63,816 nucleotides of DNA from SAR202 cluster bacterium Casp-Chloro-G2 (GCA_002816575.1 MUCI01000038.1:1-63816); one strand, 5' to 3'; shown: positions 28,192 to 36,353, numbered from the stretch's first letter. Translations and numbers: made by a program. Notes: generated by a model from the letters alone, not told the origin.

Positions 28192-29346
28192 ATGGCACTA
28201 GACAACTCGGCAGCCTGGGAACCCAGCAGAGACGCAGACAACACGTTCGACATGGTGCAGGAGATAAACGCCGGTTCGCCCAACATCAAGGTGATGGGCG
28301 TGGGCGGAGGCGGAAGCAATGCCGTCAGTCGAATGTTCAAAGATAAGCTGCCTGTGGTTGAGTATTTCAGCGTGAATACGGACGCACAGCACCTTTTCCG
28401 CTGTGACGTGTCCCACCGCCTGGCCATCGGCCAAAACCTGACCAGAGGCTTGGGCTCCGGCGCCAACCCGGACCTGGGCCGGCAAGCGGCCGAAGAGAGC
28501 CGCCACGACATTGAGAAATCCCTGGAAGGCGCCGACATGGTATTTCTGGCCGTGGGCATGGGCGGCGGAACGGGAACGGGAGCCGCTCCGGTGATCGCCC
28601 AGATCGCCAAGGAGTCCGGAGCCCTGACCGTGGCTGTGGTCAGCCGGCCTTTCTCCTTCGAAGCCAACATGCGGAAGAAGAACGCTGAGGAAGGCATCGC
28701 CAGGCTCAAGGATAACGTCGATACCCTGATCGTGATCGACAACGACCGCTTGCTGCAGCTGAACTCTCAGGGTGAGCATACCTATACCTGGGAAGACGCC
28801 TTGAAGATGGCCGACTCGGTCCTGCAACAGGGCATCCAAGCCATAGCCGAAGTTGTGACCGTGCCCGGTGAGATCAACGTTGACTTCGCCGACGTGCGGA
28901 CCATCTTGAACAATGCCGGTCCCGCTTGGCTGGCCATCGGCCGGGGCAAGGGCGAGAACCGCGCGGTGGACGCAGCCCGGATGGCCACCAAGAGTCCCCT
29001 GCTCGACATCTCCATGGACGGCGCCCGCCGCATCCTGTTCGTCATCAGCGGCGGACCCACCTTGACCCTCAAAGAGGTCCAAGACGCTGCCCACGTGATA
29101 CAGGACCTGTCCGACCCCGACGCCAATATCATCTTCGGCACCTGCCGAGATCCCAAGCTGGAAGACGAGGTCAAGATCACCATGGTGGCCGCGGCGTTCC
29201 CGGTGGTTGCCGAGAACCAACAACTGCGGGAGGACGAACTGGAGCGGTTGCTGCAGGACGTGATCCCTCAGTCGGAAGAAGAACTGGACGTGCCCAGTTT
29301 CTTGCGTCGCCAGACCGGCGGCAAGAACCGGGGATTTTTCCGGTAA
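28192..29346 (+). CDS. ftsZ: Cell division GTPase FtsZ
   Basis: 384 residues, full length. N-terminal IKVMGVGGGGSNAV, tubulin signature GGGTGTGAAPV near 122-132, T7 loop NVDFADVRTI, and the C-terminal peptide VPSFLRRQ that binds FtsA, followed by a basic end. It polymerises into the Z ring. GGAGG precedes the ATG. A perfect small hairpin (TCCGGGT-tct-ACCCGGA, 28062-28078) lies in the leader between ftsA and ftsZ. Confidence 0.97.
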   Translation: MALDNSAAWEPSRDADNTFDMVQEINAGSPNIKVMGVGGGGSNAVSRMFKDKLPVVEYFSVNTDAQHLFRCDVSHRLAIGQNLTRGLGSGANPDLGRQAAEESRHDIEKSLEGADMVFLAVGMGGGTGTGAAPVIAQIAKESGALTVAVVSRPFSFEANMRKKNAEEGIARLKDNVDTLIVIDNDRLLQLNSQGEHTYTWEDALKMADSVLQQGIQAIAEVVTVPGEINVDFADVRTILNNAGPAWLAIGRGKGENRAVDAARMATKSPLLDISMDGARRILFVISGGPTLTLKEVQDAAHVIQDLSDPDANIIFGTCRDPKLEDEVKITMVAAAFPVVAENQQLREDELERLLQDVIPQSEEELDVPSFLRRQTGGKNRGFFR

Positions 29347-29365
29347 AATCCGTAAATACAACAAA

Positions 29366-29447
29366 GGCTCCCGGATTCCCCGGTTGTGTTAACATAAATC
29401 TGCGGAAAGGCTCCATCCAGAGCCATGGCCGCTAGGGGCCGGGAGCC
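29366..29447 (+). ncRNA. Candidate structured RNA or 3' element after ftsZ
   Basis: GGCTCCCGG (29366-29374) pairs with CCGGGAGCC (29439-29447) and encloses a smaller hairpin, GGCTC-catcca-GAGCC (29409-29424). No T-run follows, so it is not a simple terminator. Known family not recognised. Confidence 0.35.
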
Positions 29448-29536
29448 CCATTAAAATAGAGTAATGTTCTCGGAGGCCTAAGCGCACTAATCCCCCTTAT
29501 CACCGCAACATAACCAGGCGCCGGGAATCAACTTTC

Positions 29537-29571
29537 GACCGCTCTCCTGAAAAGGAGGGCGGTCTTTTTTT
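29537..29571 (+). terminator. Rho-independent terminator of the ftsZ transcript
   Basis: GACCGCTCTCCT-gaaa-AGGAGGGCGGTC followed by a run of seven T's. It ends whatever is transcribed through ftsZ and the structured element at 29366-29447. Confidence 0.92.
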
Positions 29572-29638
29572 GTTTGGGGTACAAATGGCAACGCGCAATG
29601 GCAGGGATCGATAAATGTATTACGGAAATCGTAATGGA

Positions 29639-29667
29639 TTGACAAGTATATCATCGGTATGTACACT
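29639..29667 (+). promoter_or_regulatory. nrdR promoter
   Basis: TTGACA (29639-29644), 17 bases, TACACT (29662-29667). The start would be near 29674, inside the first NrdR-like box. Confidence 0.6.
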
Positions 29668-29671
29668 CTAG

Positions 29672-29718
29672 GCACTATAGATGGTAGGTTTAGTTAACAA
29701 TAACACTATATATAGTAT
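29672..29718 (+). promoter_or_regulatory. Pair of NrdR boxes before nrdR
   Basis: Box 2, ACACTATATATAGTAT (29703-29718), matches 15 of 16 positions of the known NrdR box (aCACwATATwTwGTgT type). Box 1 (29672-29687) matches box 2 at 12 of 16 positions and lies exactly 31 bases upstream, three helical turns, as in known NrdR operators. Box 1 covers the predicted transcription start, so NrdR should repress its own gene. Confidence 0.7.
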
Positions 29719-29759
29719 TTAAAACGAATTTAAGAATAGTATAAGAAAACGGCCAAGTT

Positions 29760-30446
29760 ATGCACTGCCCGTTCTGCGGCTACCCCCATTCCAAGGTCAC
29801 CGACTCCCGTGTGGTAGAAAGCGGGATAAGGCGGCGGCGTGAATGCCAGAGTTGCGAACTTAGGTTCACCACCTACGAGCGGGTCCAAGCGGCGGCGTTG
29901 ATGGTGTCCAAGCAGGACAACCGCCGCGAAGAATTCAACCGGGAAAAGCTGGTTTCAGGGATCAGAAAAGCCTGCACCAAACGGCCGGTCTCATCTCGCA
30001 CCATCGACAGGATGGTCGAAGACATCGAGGCCGAACTGCAACAGATGGGTAATATGGAGGTTTCAACAACCGTACTCGGCACCATGGTGATGGAACGCCT
30101 CCGGGAATTGGACCGGGTGGCCTACATCCGTTACGCCAGCGTCTACCGTGCCTTCCAGGACATAGAGAGCTTCGAAGAAGCGGTGCGGGACCTGCGCGAC
30201 GAGGCGCAGTTGCCCCTTCTGGATATGCCGCCAGCCCTGCTCAGTAAAGGCCGGGGCCGGGGCCGGAAGCGGGTGGTGGAACCGGAAGCCGAGTTCCGGC
30301 CCAGCGGTAGCAACGCAGCTGAGAAAGATATTACGAAACCAGCGGCGAAAGAAGCTAATAACGAATTAACCAACGAAGCAACGACCCAAGCAACGACCCA
30401 AGCGAAAGGCCAACAGAACGTTAATCAACAACCAGACCTTATTTAG
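29760..30446 (+). CDS. nrdR: Transcriptional repressor NrdR with a long C-terminal tail
   Basis: 228 residues; NrdR is normally about 150-160. Zinc ribbon C3, C6, C31, C34 (MHCPFCGYPHSKVTDSR, RRRECQSCELRFTTYER), then the ATP-cone domain to about residue 140. Residues beyond about 150 are an unusual low-complexity, Ala/Thr/Asn/Gln-rich tail with a basic GRGRGRKR patch. NrdR senses ATP/dATP and represses ribonucleotide reductase genes; nrdJ lies 1 kb downstream and carries the same paired boxes. Confidence 0.95.
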   Translation: MHCPFCGYPHSKVTDSRVVESGIRRRRECQSCELRFTTYERVQAAALMVSKQDNRREEFNREKLVSGIRKACTKRPVSSRTIDRMVEDIEAELQQMGNMEVSTTVLGTMVMERLRELDRVAYIRYASVYRAFQDIESFEEAVRDLRDEAQLPLLDMPPALLSKGRGRGRKRVVEPEAEFRPSGSNAAEKDITKPAAKEANNELTNEATTQATTQAKGQQNVNQQPDLI

Positions 30447-30544
30447 CAGCAATATTCCAGACCGATAGTCCCGTTGGAAGACAGACGGGAAAACAGGCGA
30501 AGCCCAGAAGCACTATTCATTCATTTATCCAAGGAGATCCAACG

Positions 30545-30796
30545 ATGAACGGAAGCTTGCAGTATTCAGCCCTACCCAGGCTATTGACCCTCAACCTCCA
30601 GGTGCACGAATTAGAGAACCAGATGTTGTCGGAAATGGTTCCCGCTGGCACGCCCGGCACCGATCAATCGCGGATCATGACCGCCGGCTGCCGGATCGCC
30701 GAGATTCAAGAAGAGATCGATCGCACCGCCCGCGCCAGTCTGGCCACCTGCTGGCTGGGCAACTCTGACGCCGACGACGAAGAATACGAACTTTAG
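30545..30796 (+). CDS. Small unrecognised protein between nrdR and nrdJ
   Basis: 83 residues, helical and acidic, no membrane segment, two cysteines. A near-perfect Shine-Dalgarno AAGGAGAT stands six to eight bases before the ATG, which strongly supports translation. It lies 98 bases after nrdR, in the same direction. I do not recognise a family; N-terminal half LLTLNLQVHELENQML and the IAEIQEEIDRTAR segment look like an amphipathic helical hairpin. A role with ribonucleotide reduction is only suggested by position. Confidence 0.65.
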   Translation: MNGSLQYSALPRLLTLNLQVHELENQMLSEMVPAGTPGTDQSRIMTAGCRIAEIQEEIDRTARASLATCWLGNSDADDEEYEL

Positions 30797-31130
30797 CCAA
30801 AGAGGGTGACCTCAGTGCTCCGTTGCGGCGGATGCAATGACTTGTTTGTTCTGGGCTCGCGTCTTCATTAGTAAGTGCGCCGTAGTAAGTGCGCCGTTCC
30901 AGAGGGAACGACGCACGGGCGCGCGGGACCATTTAGGGGCGGTGATTGACGCGACGGGCCGATGCCTCTTTCTGCCAGACCTGCGCTTTTGGCGGCCCTC
31001 CTTTCCGGATTTGGACCAAAAAGGCGCATGGGAAATCCCGGCCTTGATTCCCTATCGGACCCCTCTTGAACGCCCCCGGCACAACTCCGCGATCATCCGT
31101 TTTTGCCCCCCAATATTCCCTGGATTTTGC
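30797..31130. other. Non-coding stretch with a 14-base tandem duplication
   Basis: No convincing gene. AGTAAGTGCGCCGT occurs twice in tandem (30870-30897), and CGTTCC-agag-GGAACG forms a small hairpin (30895-30910). The rest shows nothing I can name. Confidence 0.5.
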
Positions 31131-31160
31131 TTGACTTCCCTTAAATCCCGGAAGTAGAAT
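31131..31160 (+). promoter_or_regulatory. nrdJ promoter
   Basis: TTGACT (31131-31136), 18 bases, TAGAAT (31155-31160). Start expected near 31167, leaving a leader of about 295 bases before the nrdJ ATG. Confidence 0.6.
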
Positions 31161-31164
31161 CCGC

Positions 31165-31211
31165 CTACTACTTTTTGTAGTTTCGAAAATACCAACCACA
31201 TCATGTAGTGG
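31165..31211 (+). promoter_or_regulatory. Pair of NrdR-like boxes before nrdJ
   Basis: CTACTACTTTTTGTAG (31165-31180) and CCACATCATGTAGTGG (31196-31211), each with inverted-repeat ends and spaced 31 bases. Box 1 begins five bases after the -10, exactly as at nrdR. Matches to the NrdR consensus are about 9 and 11 of 16 positions. Confidence 0.55.
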
Positions 31212-31263
31212 TATACGACATAACTTGAGGTCCGATATATGGTATGTTGTAGGTAGTTTAAAA

Positions 31264-31378
31264 CCGTGGATCGCCTGGCTGAACGCCCTGCCAAAAACCG
31301 CTCCGTTCCCCTGCCTGGTTTGGCCCCTCGGTTGCGAAATACCTGACATTTGAAGCTACAAGTCGAAGGCATCCACGG
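31264..31378 (+). promoter_or_regulatory. Candidate structured leader of nrdJ
   Basis: CCGTGGAT (31264-31271) pairs perfectly with ATCCACGG (31371-31378), closing a loop of about 100 bases within the nrdJ leader. I do not see the B12-box of a cobalamin riboswitch. It may be a regulatory fold or chance. Confidence 0.3.
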
Positions 31379-31462
31379 ATAGGATTGGCCCACGGGCCTT
31401 CGCGCCACCAGACGCAAAGGGCTTATTCACCGATTCAGGACATATTAGTTAGGAACGCCGAA

Positions 31463-33898
31463 ATGACCGCCACACATCAGGGACCGATAACACAACTGGG
31501 GACACAGTCTGGAGAGATCCAGGAGAGGCGCCGACGGATAGCAACGGCATTGGAAGCCGCTGGAATTGCCCAGCAGACCAACGAACGCTCCACCGAGTTG
31601 ACCACCAACGCGAAAGTGGTCTTGGAGCGCCGCTACCTGTCCAAGGACCGGGAAGGCAACATCCTGGAAGACTCGGTGGGCATGTTCCGCCGGGTGGCCA
31701 ACAACCTCTCCCAAGCCGATCTGAACTACGGCGCTGACGAGAAAGAGCGGCAAGAGACGGAAGACCGGTTCTTCATGGCGATGCAGCGTTTGGAGCTGCT
31801 GCCCAACTCCCCCACGTTGATGAACGCCGGCCGTGAGCTGCAGCAATTGTCGGCCTGCTTCGTGCTGCCGGTGGACGACAGCCTGGGTTCCATCTTCGAC
31901 AAGGTCAAGCAGACCGCCCTGATTCACAAGAGCGGCGGCGGGACCGGATTCTCATTCAGCCGTCTCCGGCCCGAGGGCGACGTGGTTGGCTCCACCGGCG
32001 GCATCGCCAGCGGACCGGTCAGCTTCATACGCGCCTTCGACGCGGCCACCGACGTGGTTAAGCAGGGAGGCACCCGGCGCGGCGCCAACATGGGCATCTT
32101 GAACGTGGACCATCCCGATGTAGAGAAGTTCATCAGGGCCAAGGAAGACGGCCTGAACCTGAGCAACTTCAACATCTCCGTGGCCGTGAACCGGGACTTC
32201 ATGGAGCGGGCCAAGGCCGGACAGAACTATGACCTGGTCAACCCGCGCACCGGCCAGGTGACCGGCCAGCGCAACGCTAGGGAAGTGTTTAGCCTGTTGA
32301 CCAACATGGCCTGGAAGACCGGCGACCCCGGCTTGATCTTCTTGGATGTGATCAACCGGGACAACCCCAACCCTCAGTTGGGCGAGATCGAAAGCACTAA
32401 CCCGTGCGGCGAGCAGCCCTTGCTGCCCCACGAGTCCTGCAACCTGGCGTCCATCAACGTGGCCCGCATGGTGACCATCGCCGACGGCGACACCGTGATG
32501 AACTGGGAACGATTGGACGAAACCGTGGACATCGCCGTTCATATGCTGGATAACGTTATCGATATGAACGACTACCCCATCCCTGAGATCGAAGAGATGA
32601 GCAAGAAGACCAGGCGCATCGGCCTGGGCGTGATGGGCCTCTCCGATCTGCTCATTCAATTGGGCGTGCGGTACGATTCCGAGGAGGGCTTGGAGACTGC
32701 GGAAGAAGTGATGCGGCGGATCCTCGAGCGGACCCACCAGGCCTCTTCCAACCTGACGCTGACCCGGGGTTCATTCCCCGCCTGGGAGGGCAGCATCTAT
32801 AACAACCCGGGTCCCGGTGGCGCCGTGCAGCCCATGCGGAACTCGGCCCCCACCACCATCGCGCCCACCGGCACCATCAGCATCATCGCCGGGGCCTCCA
32901 GCGGCATCGAGCCCCTGTTCGCTCTGAGCTATGTGCGGAACGTGATGGACAACACCAAGCTGGTGGAGGGCAATCCCTACTTCGAGGCAGTGGCCCGGCA
33001 GGAAGGATTCTACTCGGAAGAGTTGATGGTAGACCTGGCCCGCACCGGCAGCCTGGAGCATCTGGACATCCCCCAGTGGGTGAAGGAAGTCTTCAGGGTC
33101 TCCCACGACATCGAACCCGAGTGGCACGTGAAGATGCAGGGTGCGGTGCAGAAATACGTCGATAACTCGGTCTCAAAGACCATCAACTTCCCCAACGATG
33201 CCACGGTGGAAGAGATATCCGGCGCCTACATGCTGGCCTACGAATTGGGCTGCAAGGGGATCACCGTCTACCGTGACGGCAGCAAGGACGGTCAGGTGCT
33301 CAGCACCGGCGAGACCGGCCGTAAGGAAGAGAAAGCCGCCGAAACCGCCGGGTCCCTAACCCCTCGCCAGAGGCCATCATCCATCCGCGGAATCACCGAG
33401 CGGGTGCGCACCGGCCACGGCAACATGTATGTAACCATCAACTTCGACGAGGCGGATGCGCCCTTCGAGGTGTTCGGCAACCTGGGCAAGGCCGGTGGCT
33501 GCGACTCGGCCCAGTTGGAGGCCATTTCCCGGCTGGTGTCCCTGGCCCTGCGATCGGGCATCAAGCCCAACACGGTCATCGACCAGCTTCGGGGCATCAC
33601 CTGTTGTCCCGCTTGGGACGAAGGCACGTTGGTTCGTTCCGGCCCCGACGCGGTGGCCCTGGCGTTGGAGCGTCACACTGGCGGCGGACACGTGCGCGGC
33701 GACTCGGGCGAAGCCCAGTTGCAGTTCACGCCCCAACTGATACCGACCGAAAACGGCAACGGAAATGGGAATGGCAACGGGAAGAGCCATCCCAGAGAGG
33801 TACTTAACGCCCGCAAGTGCCCCGACTGCAATACGCCGGTCATCTTTGAAGAGGGTTGCATGAAATGCGTCGCCTGCGGCTGGAACAAGTGCGAGTAG
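31463..33898 (+). CDS. nrdJ: Class II (adenosylcobalamin-dependent) ribonucleotide reductase
   Basis: 811 residues. N-terminal NPCGEQPLLPHESCNLASIN carries the active-site Cys, Asn and Glu set; LNACFVLPV-like entry appears as LSACFVLPVDDS with the redox Cys; GGGTGFSFSRLRP and TAPTGTISIIAG-type motif IAPTGTISIIAG follow. A TSCPD domain (about 650-750) and a C-terminal zinc-ribbon-like CPDC...CMKCVACGWNKCE supply the reducing cysteines. It reduces ribonucleotides without oxygen dependence. Frame open from 31385 (TTG), but ATG 31463 has AGGAA eight bases upstream. Likely repressed by NrdR. Confidence 0.96.
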   Translation: MTATHQGPITQLGTQSGEIQERRRRIATALEAAGIAQQTNERSTELTTNAKVVLERRYLSKDREGNILEDSVGMFRRVANNLSQADLNYGADEKERQETEDRFFMAMQRLELLPNSPTLMNAGRELQQLSACFVLPVDDSLGSIFDKVKQTALIHKSGGGTGFSFSRLRPEGDVVGSTGGIASGPVSFIRAFDAATDVVKQGGTRRGANMGILNVDHPDVEKFIRAKEDGLNLSNFNISVAVNRDFMERAKAGQNYDLVNPRTGQVTGQRNAREVFSLLTNMAWKTGDPGLIFLDVINRDNPNPQLGEIESTNPCGEQPLLPHESCNLASINVARMVTIADGDTVMNWERLDETVDIAVHMLDNVIDMNDYPIPEIEEMSKKTRRIGLGVMGLSDLLIQLGVRYDSEEGLETAEEVMRRILERTHQASSNLTLTRGSFPAWEGSIYNNPGPGGAVQPMRNSAPTTIAPTGTISIIAGASSGIEPLFALSYVRNVMDNTKLVEGNPYFEAVARQEGFYSEELMVDLARTGSLEHLDIPQWVKEVFRVSHDIEPEWHVKMQGAVQKYVDNSVSKTINFPNDATVEEISGAYMLAYELGCKGITVYRDGSKDGQVLSTGETGRKEEKAAETAGSLTPRQRPSSIRGITERVRTGHGNMYVTINFDEADAPFEVFGNLGKAGGCDSAQLEAISRLVSLALRSGIKPNTVIDQLRGITCCPAWDEGTLVRSGPDAVALALERHTGGGHVRGDSGEAQLQFTPQLIPTENGNGNGNGNGKSHPREVLNARKCPDCNTPVIFEEGCMKCVACGWNKCE

Positions 33899-33990
33899 GC
33901 GCGATAGTTAAACAGATAGTGACAACGTAAGCAGATATGCAGATATATATAAGGTAGAGGAGACCAGAGGGCAACTTAAATAGTATTTAC

Positions 33991-34133
33991 GGGTAGACCT
34001 GGCTGGCGCGGGGTGGGTTGTGTGGAGGCCGACTGCTGCTGCGGCTAATCGAGTCTCATGTGTGGTGCGGTTCCTGCGCCAGCCTGGCTACCTTCCTAGA
34101 GCCCTCGGCGGCCAATGCCGGGGGCTCTTTTTC
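33991..34133 (+). ncRNA. Candidate small structured RNA with its own terminator
   Basis: A long imperfect stem pairs about 33993-34012 (GTAG...GGCTGGCGC) with about 34073-34091 (GCGCCAGCC...CTAC). Inside lies a small hairpin GCCG...CGGC (34028-34045 region) with wide internal loops, and a terminator follows at once. A -10-like TAGTAT ends at 33986, placing the start near 33992. The shape, a long rod with a central bubble, recalls 6S RNA but I cannot assign it. It fills the gap between nrdJ and pdxA. Confidence 0.45.
34098..34133 (+). terminator. Terminator after the candidate RNA
   Basis: AGAGCCCTCGGC (34098-34109) pairs with GCCGGGGGCTCT (34117-34128) through 12 pairs including one T-G, followed by T's. 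Confidence 0.88.
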
Positions 34134-34182
34134 TTGAAGACCAACCATACCATACAGATCAAGGGGCATAAAACCCCGCAAG

Positions 34183-34191
34183 TGCTATAAT
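34183..34191 (+). promoter_or_regulatory. Extended -10 upstream of pdxA
   Basis: TGCTATAAT (TATAAT at 34186-34191); start near 34198, about 100 bases before the pdxA ATG. No strong -35, as allowed for extended -10 promoters. Confidence 0.55.
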
Positions 34192-34299
34192 TTCGGCGCG
34201 TCTGGCAGTCTTGATTACATAACCGATTAATCGACAACGGATTTCGTCAGGTAGACTCCGACTATCTGAGCGTCATTGTCCCAACTGGAGGAACACGTC

Positions 34300-35316
34300 A
34301 TGACCACAGGCAGAAAACCAGCTATAGCGATAACCATGGGCGACCCCTGCGGCATCGGGCCGGAGGTCGTGGTCAAAGCCATGGCCGACCCCAAGGTGTA
34401 CGCCACTTGCCGCCCGCTGGTGGTGGGGAATGTCTACGCCATGCAGCAGGCGGTCTCGCTAACCGGCGTTCCCTTGAAGATACAAGAAGCGTCCGACCCC
34501 GCCGCGGCAGGCCAAGACCCAGGGGTCATTGACGTGGTGGACATCCACAACCTCAACCCCGAGGACATTACCGTGGGCCAGATCAACCCCACCTGCGGTA
34601 AAGCGGCCATGGAGTGGGTTACCAAGGCTGGCGAATTAGCCCTGGCCGGCGTGGTCGATGCTCTGGCCACCGCCCCGCTGAACAAAGAGGCCGCCAGCCT
34701 GGCGGGCTACAAGTCCATCGGGCACATGGAACTCCTGCAAGAGTTATCCAAGACTAAAACCGTGGCTACGATGCTGATGGCCAAGAACCTGCGGGTGGTG
34801 CATCTGAGCACCCACCGGTCCCTACGTCTGGCCTGTGACCTGGTCAAGAAGGACCGGATCCTGGAATACGTGAAGCTGACCCACGAGAGTTTCGTCAAAT
34901 TCGGATTCCCGAGCCCCAAGATCGGGGTGGCCGCCCTCAACCCCCACGGCAGCGATGGCGGATTGTTGGGCGATGAAGAGGCCCAGGAGATCGCGCCGGC
35001 GGTCGAGGCGGCAAGATCGCAAGGAATCAACGCCATTGGCCCGGTCCCAGCGGACATCATCTTCCACCAGGCCATCCAGGACCAGTACGATGTGGTTGTC
35101 TGCATGTACCACGACCAGGGGCACATCCCAGTCAAGGTCTACGGGTTCGAGGAGAGCATCACCGCAAATCTGGGGTTGCCCTTCGTGCGTACATCGGTCG
35201 ACCACGGAACGGCCTTCGATATCGCGGGCAAAGGCGTGGCCAGCCACGAGAGCATGGAGGAGTGCATCCGTTTGGCGGTGGCCCTGGCCCAGGGCAACGG
35301 CCTGACCCATTTCTGA
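34300..35316 (+). CDS. pdxA: PdxA-family 4-phospho-hydroxyacid dehydrogenase
   Basis: 338 residues. MGDPCGIGPEV at the N-terminus, ATAPLNKEA, HSTHRSL-type LSTHRSLRLA and the metal histidines (GHMELL, MYHDQGHIP with NPHGSDGG) fit the PdxA family. PdxA oxidises 4-phosphohydroxy-L-threonine in pyridoxal phosphate synthesis; the PdxA2 branch acts on D-threonate or D-erythronate 4-phosphate in sugar-acid breakdown. No pdxJ is nearby, so either branch is possible. GGAGGA before ATG 34300 decides the start over TTG 34276. Confidence 0.88.
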   Translation: MTTGRKPAIAITMGDPCGIGPEVVVKAMADPKVYATCRPLVVGNVYAMQQAVSLTGVPLKIQEASDPAAAGQDPGVIDVVDIHNLNPEDITVGQINPTCGKAAMEWVTKAGELALAGVVDALATAPLNKEAASLAGYKSIGHMELLQELSKTKTVATMLMAKNLRVVHLSTHRSLRLACDLVKKDRILEYVKLTHESFVKFGFPSPKIGVAALNPHGSDGGLLGDEEAQEIAPAVEAARSQGINAIGPVPADIIFHQAIQDQYDVVVCMYHDQGHIPVKVYGFEESITANLGLPFVRTSVDHGTAFDIAGKGVASHESMEECIRLAVALAQGNGLTHF

Positions 35317-35368
35317 CCGGTGGCAGCCCCGGTTCAGCTTGCCCGCCCGTAAAGCCCGCCAGCTACGG

Positions 35369-35377
35369 TGATATAAT
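35369..35377 (+). promoter_or_regulatory. Extended -10 upstream of proC
   Basis: TGATATAAT (TATAAT at 35372-35377), about 170 bases before proC. Confidence 0.5.
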
Positions 35378-35454
35378 GTGGCCCGGCGCGTAGACGCGTT
35401 CCAGCAGGGCTGGGACCGGCGCTTGACCATGGCCGGTCTATCCCATGGCCTGGT

Positions 35455-35532
35455 GGTTTTTATCTAGGTTTTATCCCGGGCTTTCCCTGGGGTTTTCCCT
35501 GGGTTTTACCCCGGTTTTATTTTGAAGGTTTT
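35455..35532 (+). repeat. Six GGTTTT-centred repeats in the proC leader
   Basis: GGTTTT, mostly followed by AYC or CCC, begins at 35455, 35467, 35491, 35502, 35513 and 35527. The cluster lies between the promoter and the proC start. Confidence 0.7.
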
Positions 35533-35549
35533 ATCCTGATGGTAATTCG

Positions 35550-36353
35550 ATGAAGATTGCGTTTATCGGTGGAGGCAAGATGGCCGAGGCCATCCTCCAC
35601 GGCGTGCTCTCCGGCAAACTGGCCGAGCCCAAAGACATCAGCGTGGGCGAGCCGGTGGCTGAACGGCGCGAATATCTCTCCAGCCAGTTCGGCGTCATCG
35701 CGGACGCCGATAACCTCAAATCCGCCCAGCAGGCCGACCTGGTCCTGTTCGCGGTCAAACCCCAGGACCTGGGCTCGGTCATGGGGCAGATGAGGGGCCA
35801 CCTGTCCGCCGGTCAAGCGGCCCTGTCCATCGTCGCCGGCGCCAAGATGGAAACCCTGTCCAAAGGACTGCGCCACAACTCGGTCGTCCGTGTGATGCCC
35901 AACACCCCGGCTCAGATCGGGGCCGGCATGACGCTTTGGACCTGCTCCGATGGAGTGGATGAGGCCAATCGCGAAATGACCAAGGCGGTCCTGGGGACCA
36001 TCGGCAAGGAGATATACGTCTCCGACGAGAAATACATGGACATGGCCACCGCCCTCAGCGCCAGCGGCCCGGCCTACGTATTCTTGTTCATCGAAGCGCT
36101 GATCGACGCCGGAGTGTACGTGGGCCTGCCCCGGGACATGGCCCGGACCCTGGCCCTGCAAACGGTCTTTGGCAGCGTCAAGCTGGTGATGGACACCGGC
36201 ATGCACCCGGCAGAGTTGAAAGACATGGTCGTGTCACCGGCGGGCACCACCGCCGAAGCCCTGCGCGTGTTGGAAGACCAGGGCGTTCCGGCGGCGATAG
36301 TCAGCGCCGTTGACGCCGCCTACCAGAAATCGATCCGATTGGGTCAGGGCTAA
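35550..36353 (+). CDS. proC: Pyrroline-5-carboxylate reductase
   Basis: 267 residues. Rossmann start KIAFIGGGKMAEAI, AVKPQDL, VRVMPNTPAQIGAGM, and the dimer/active-site segment SASGPAYVFLFIEALIDAGVYVGL, then MVVSPAGTTAEAL. It performs the last step of proline synthesis with NAD(P)H. Start ATG 35550 with only a weak Shine-Dalgarno. Eleven bases before yggT. Confidence 0.96.
   Translation: MKIAFIGGGKMAEAILHGVLSGKLAEPKDISVGEPVAERREYLSSQFGVIADADNLKSAQQADLVLFAVKPQDLGSVMGQMRGHLSAGQAALSIVAGAKMETLSKGLRHNSVVRVMPNTPAQIGAGMTLWTCSDGVDEANREMTKAVLGTIGKEIYVSDEKYMDMATALSASGPAYVFLFIEALIDAGVYVGLPRDMARTLALQTVFGSVKLVMDTGMHPAELKDMVVSPAGTTAEALRVLEDQGVPAAIVSAVDAAYQKSIRLGQG

Noticed and set aside
28198-29364. 388-codon open frame opposite ftsZ
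   Set aside because: Complete shadow of ftsZ.
30837-31157. 107-codon frame before nrdJ
   Set aside because: No ribosome-binding site, ends inside the nrdJ promoter, and composition is not protein-like.
31212-31462. Cobalamin riboswitch before the B12-dependent reductase
   Set aside because: I looked for the B12-box and the CGCAACTG-like core on the plus strand and did not find them.
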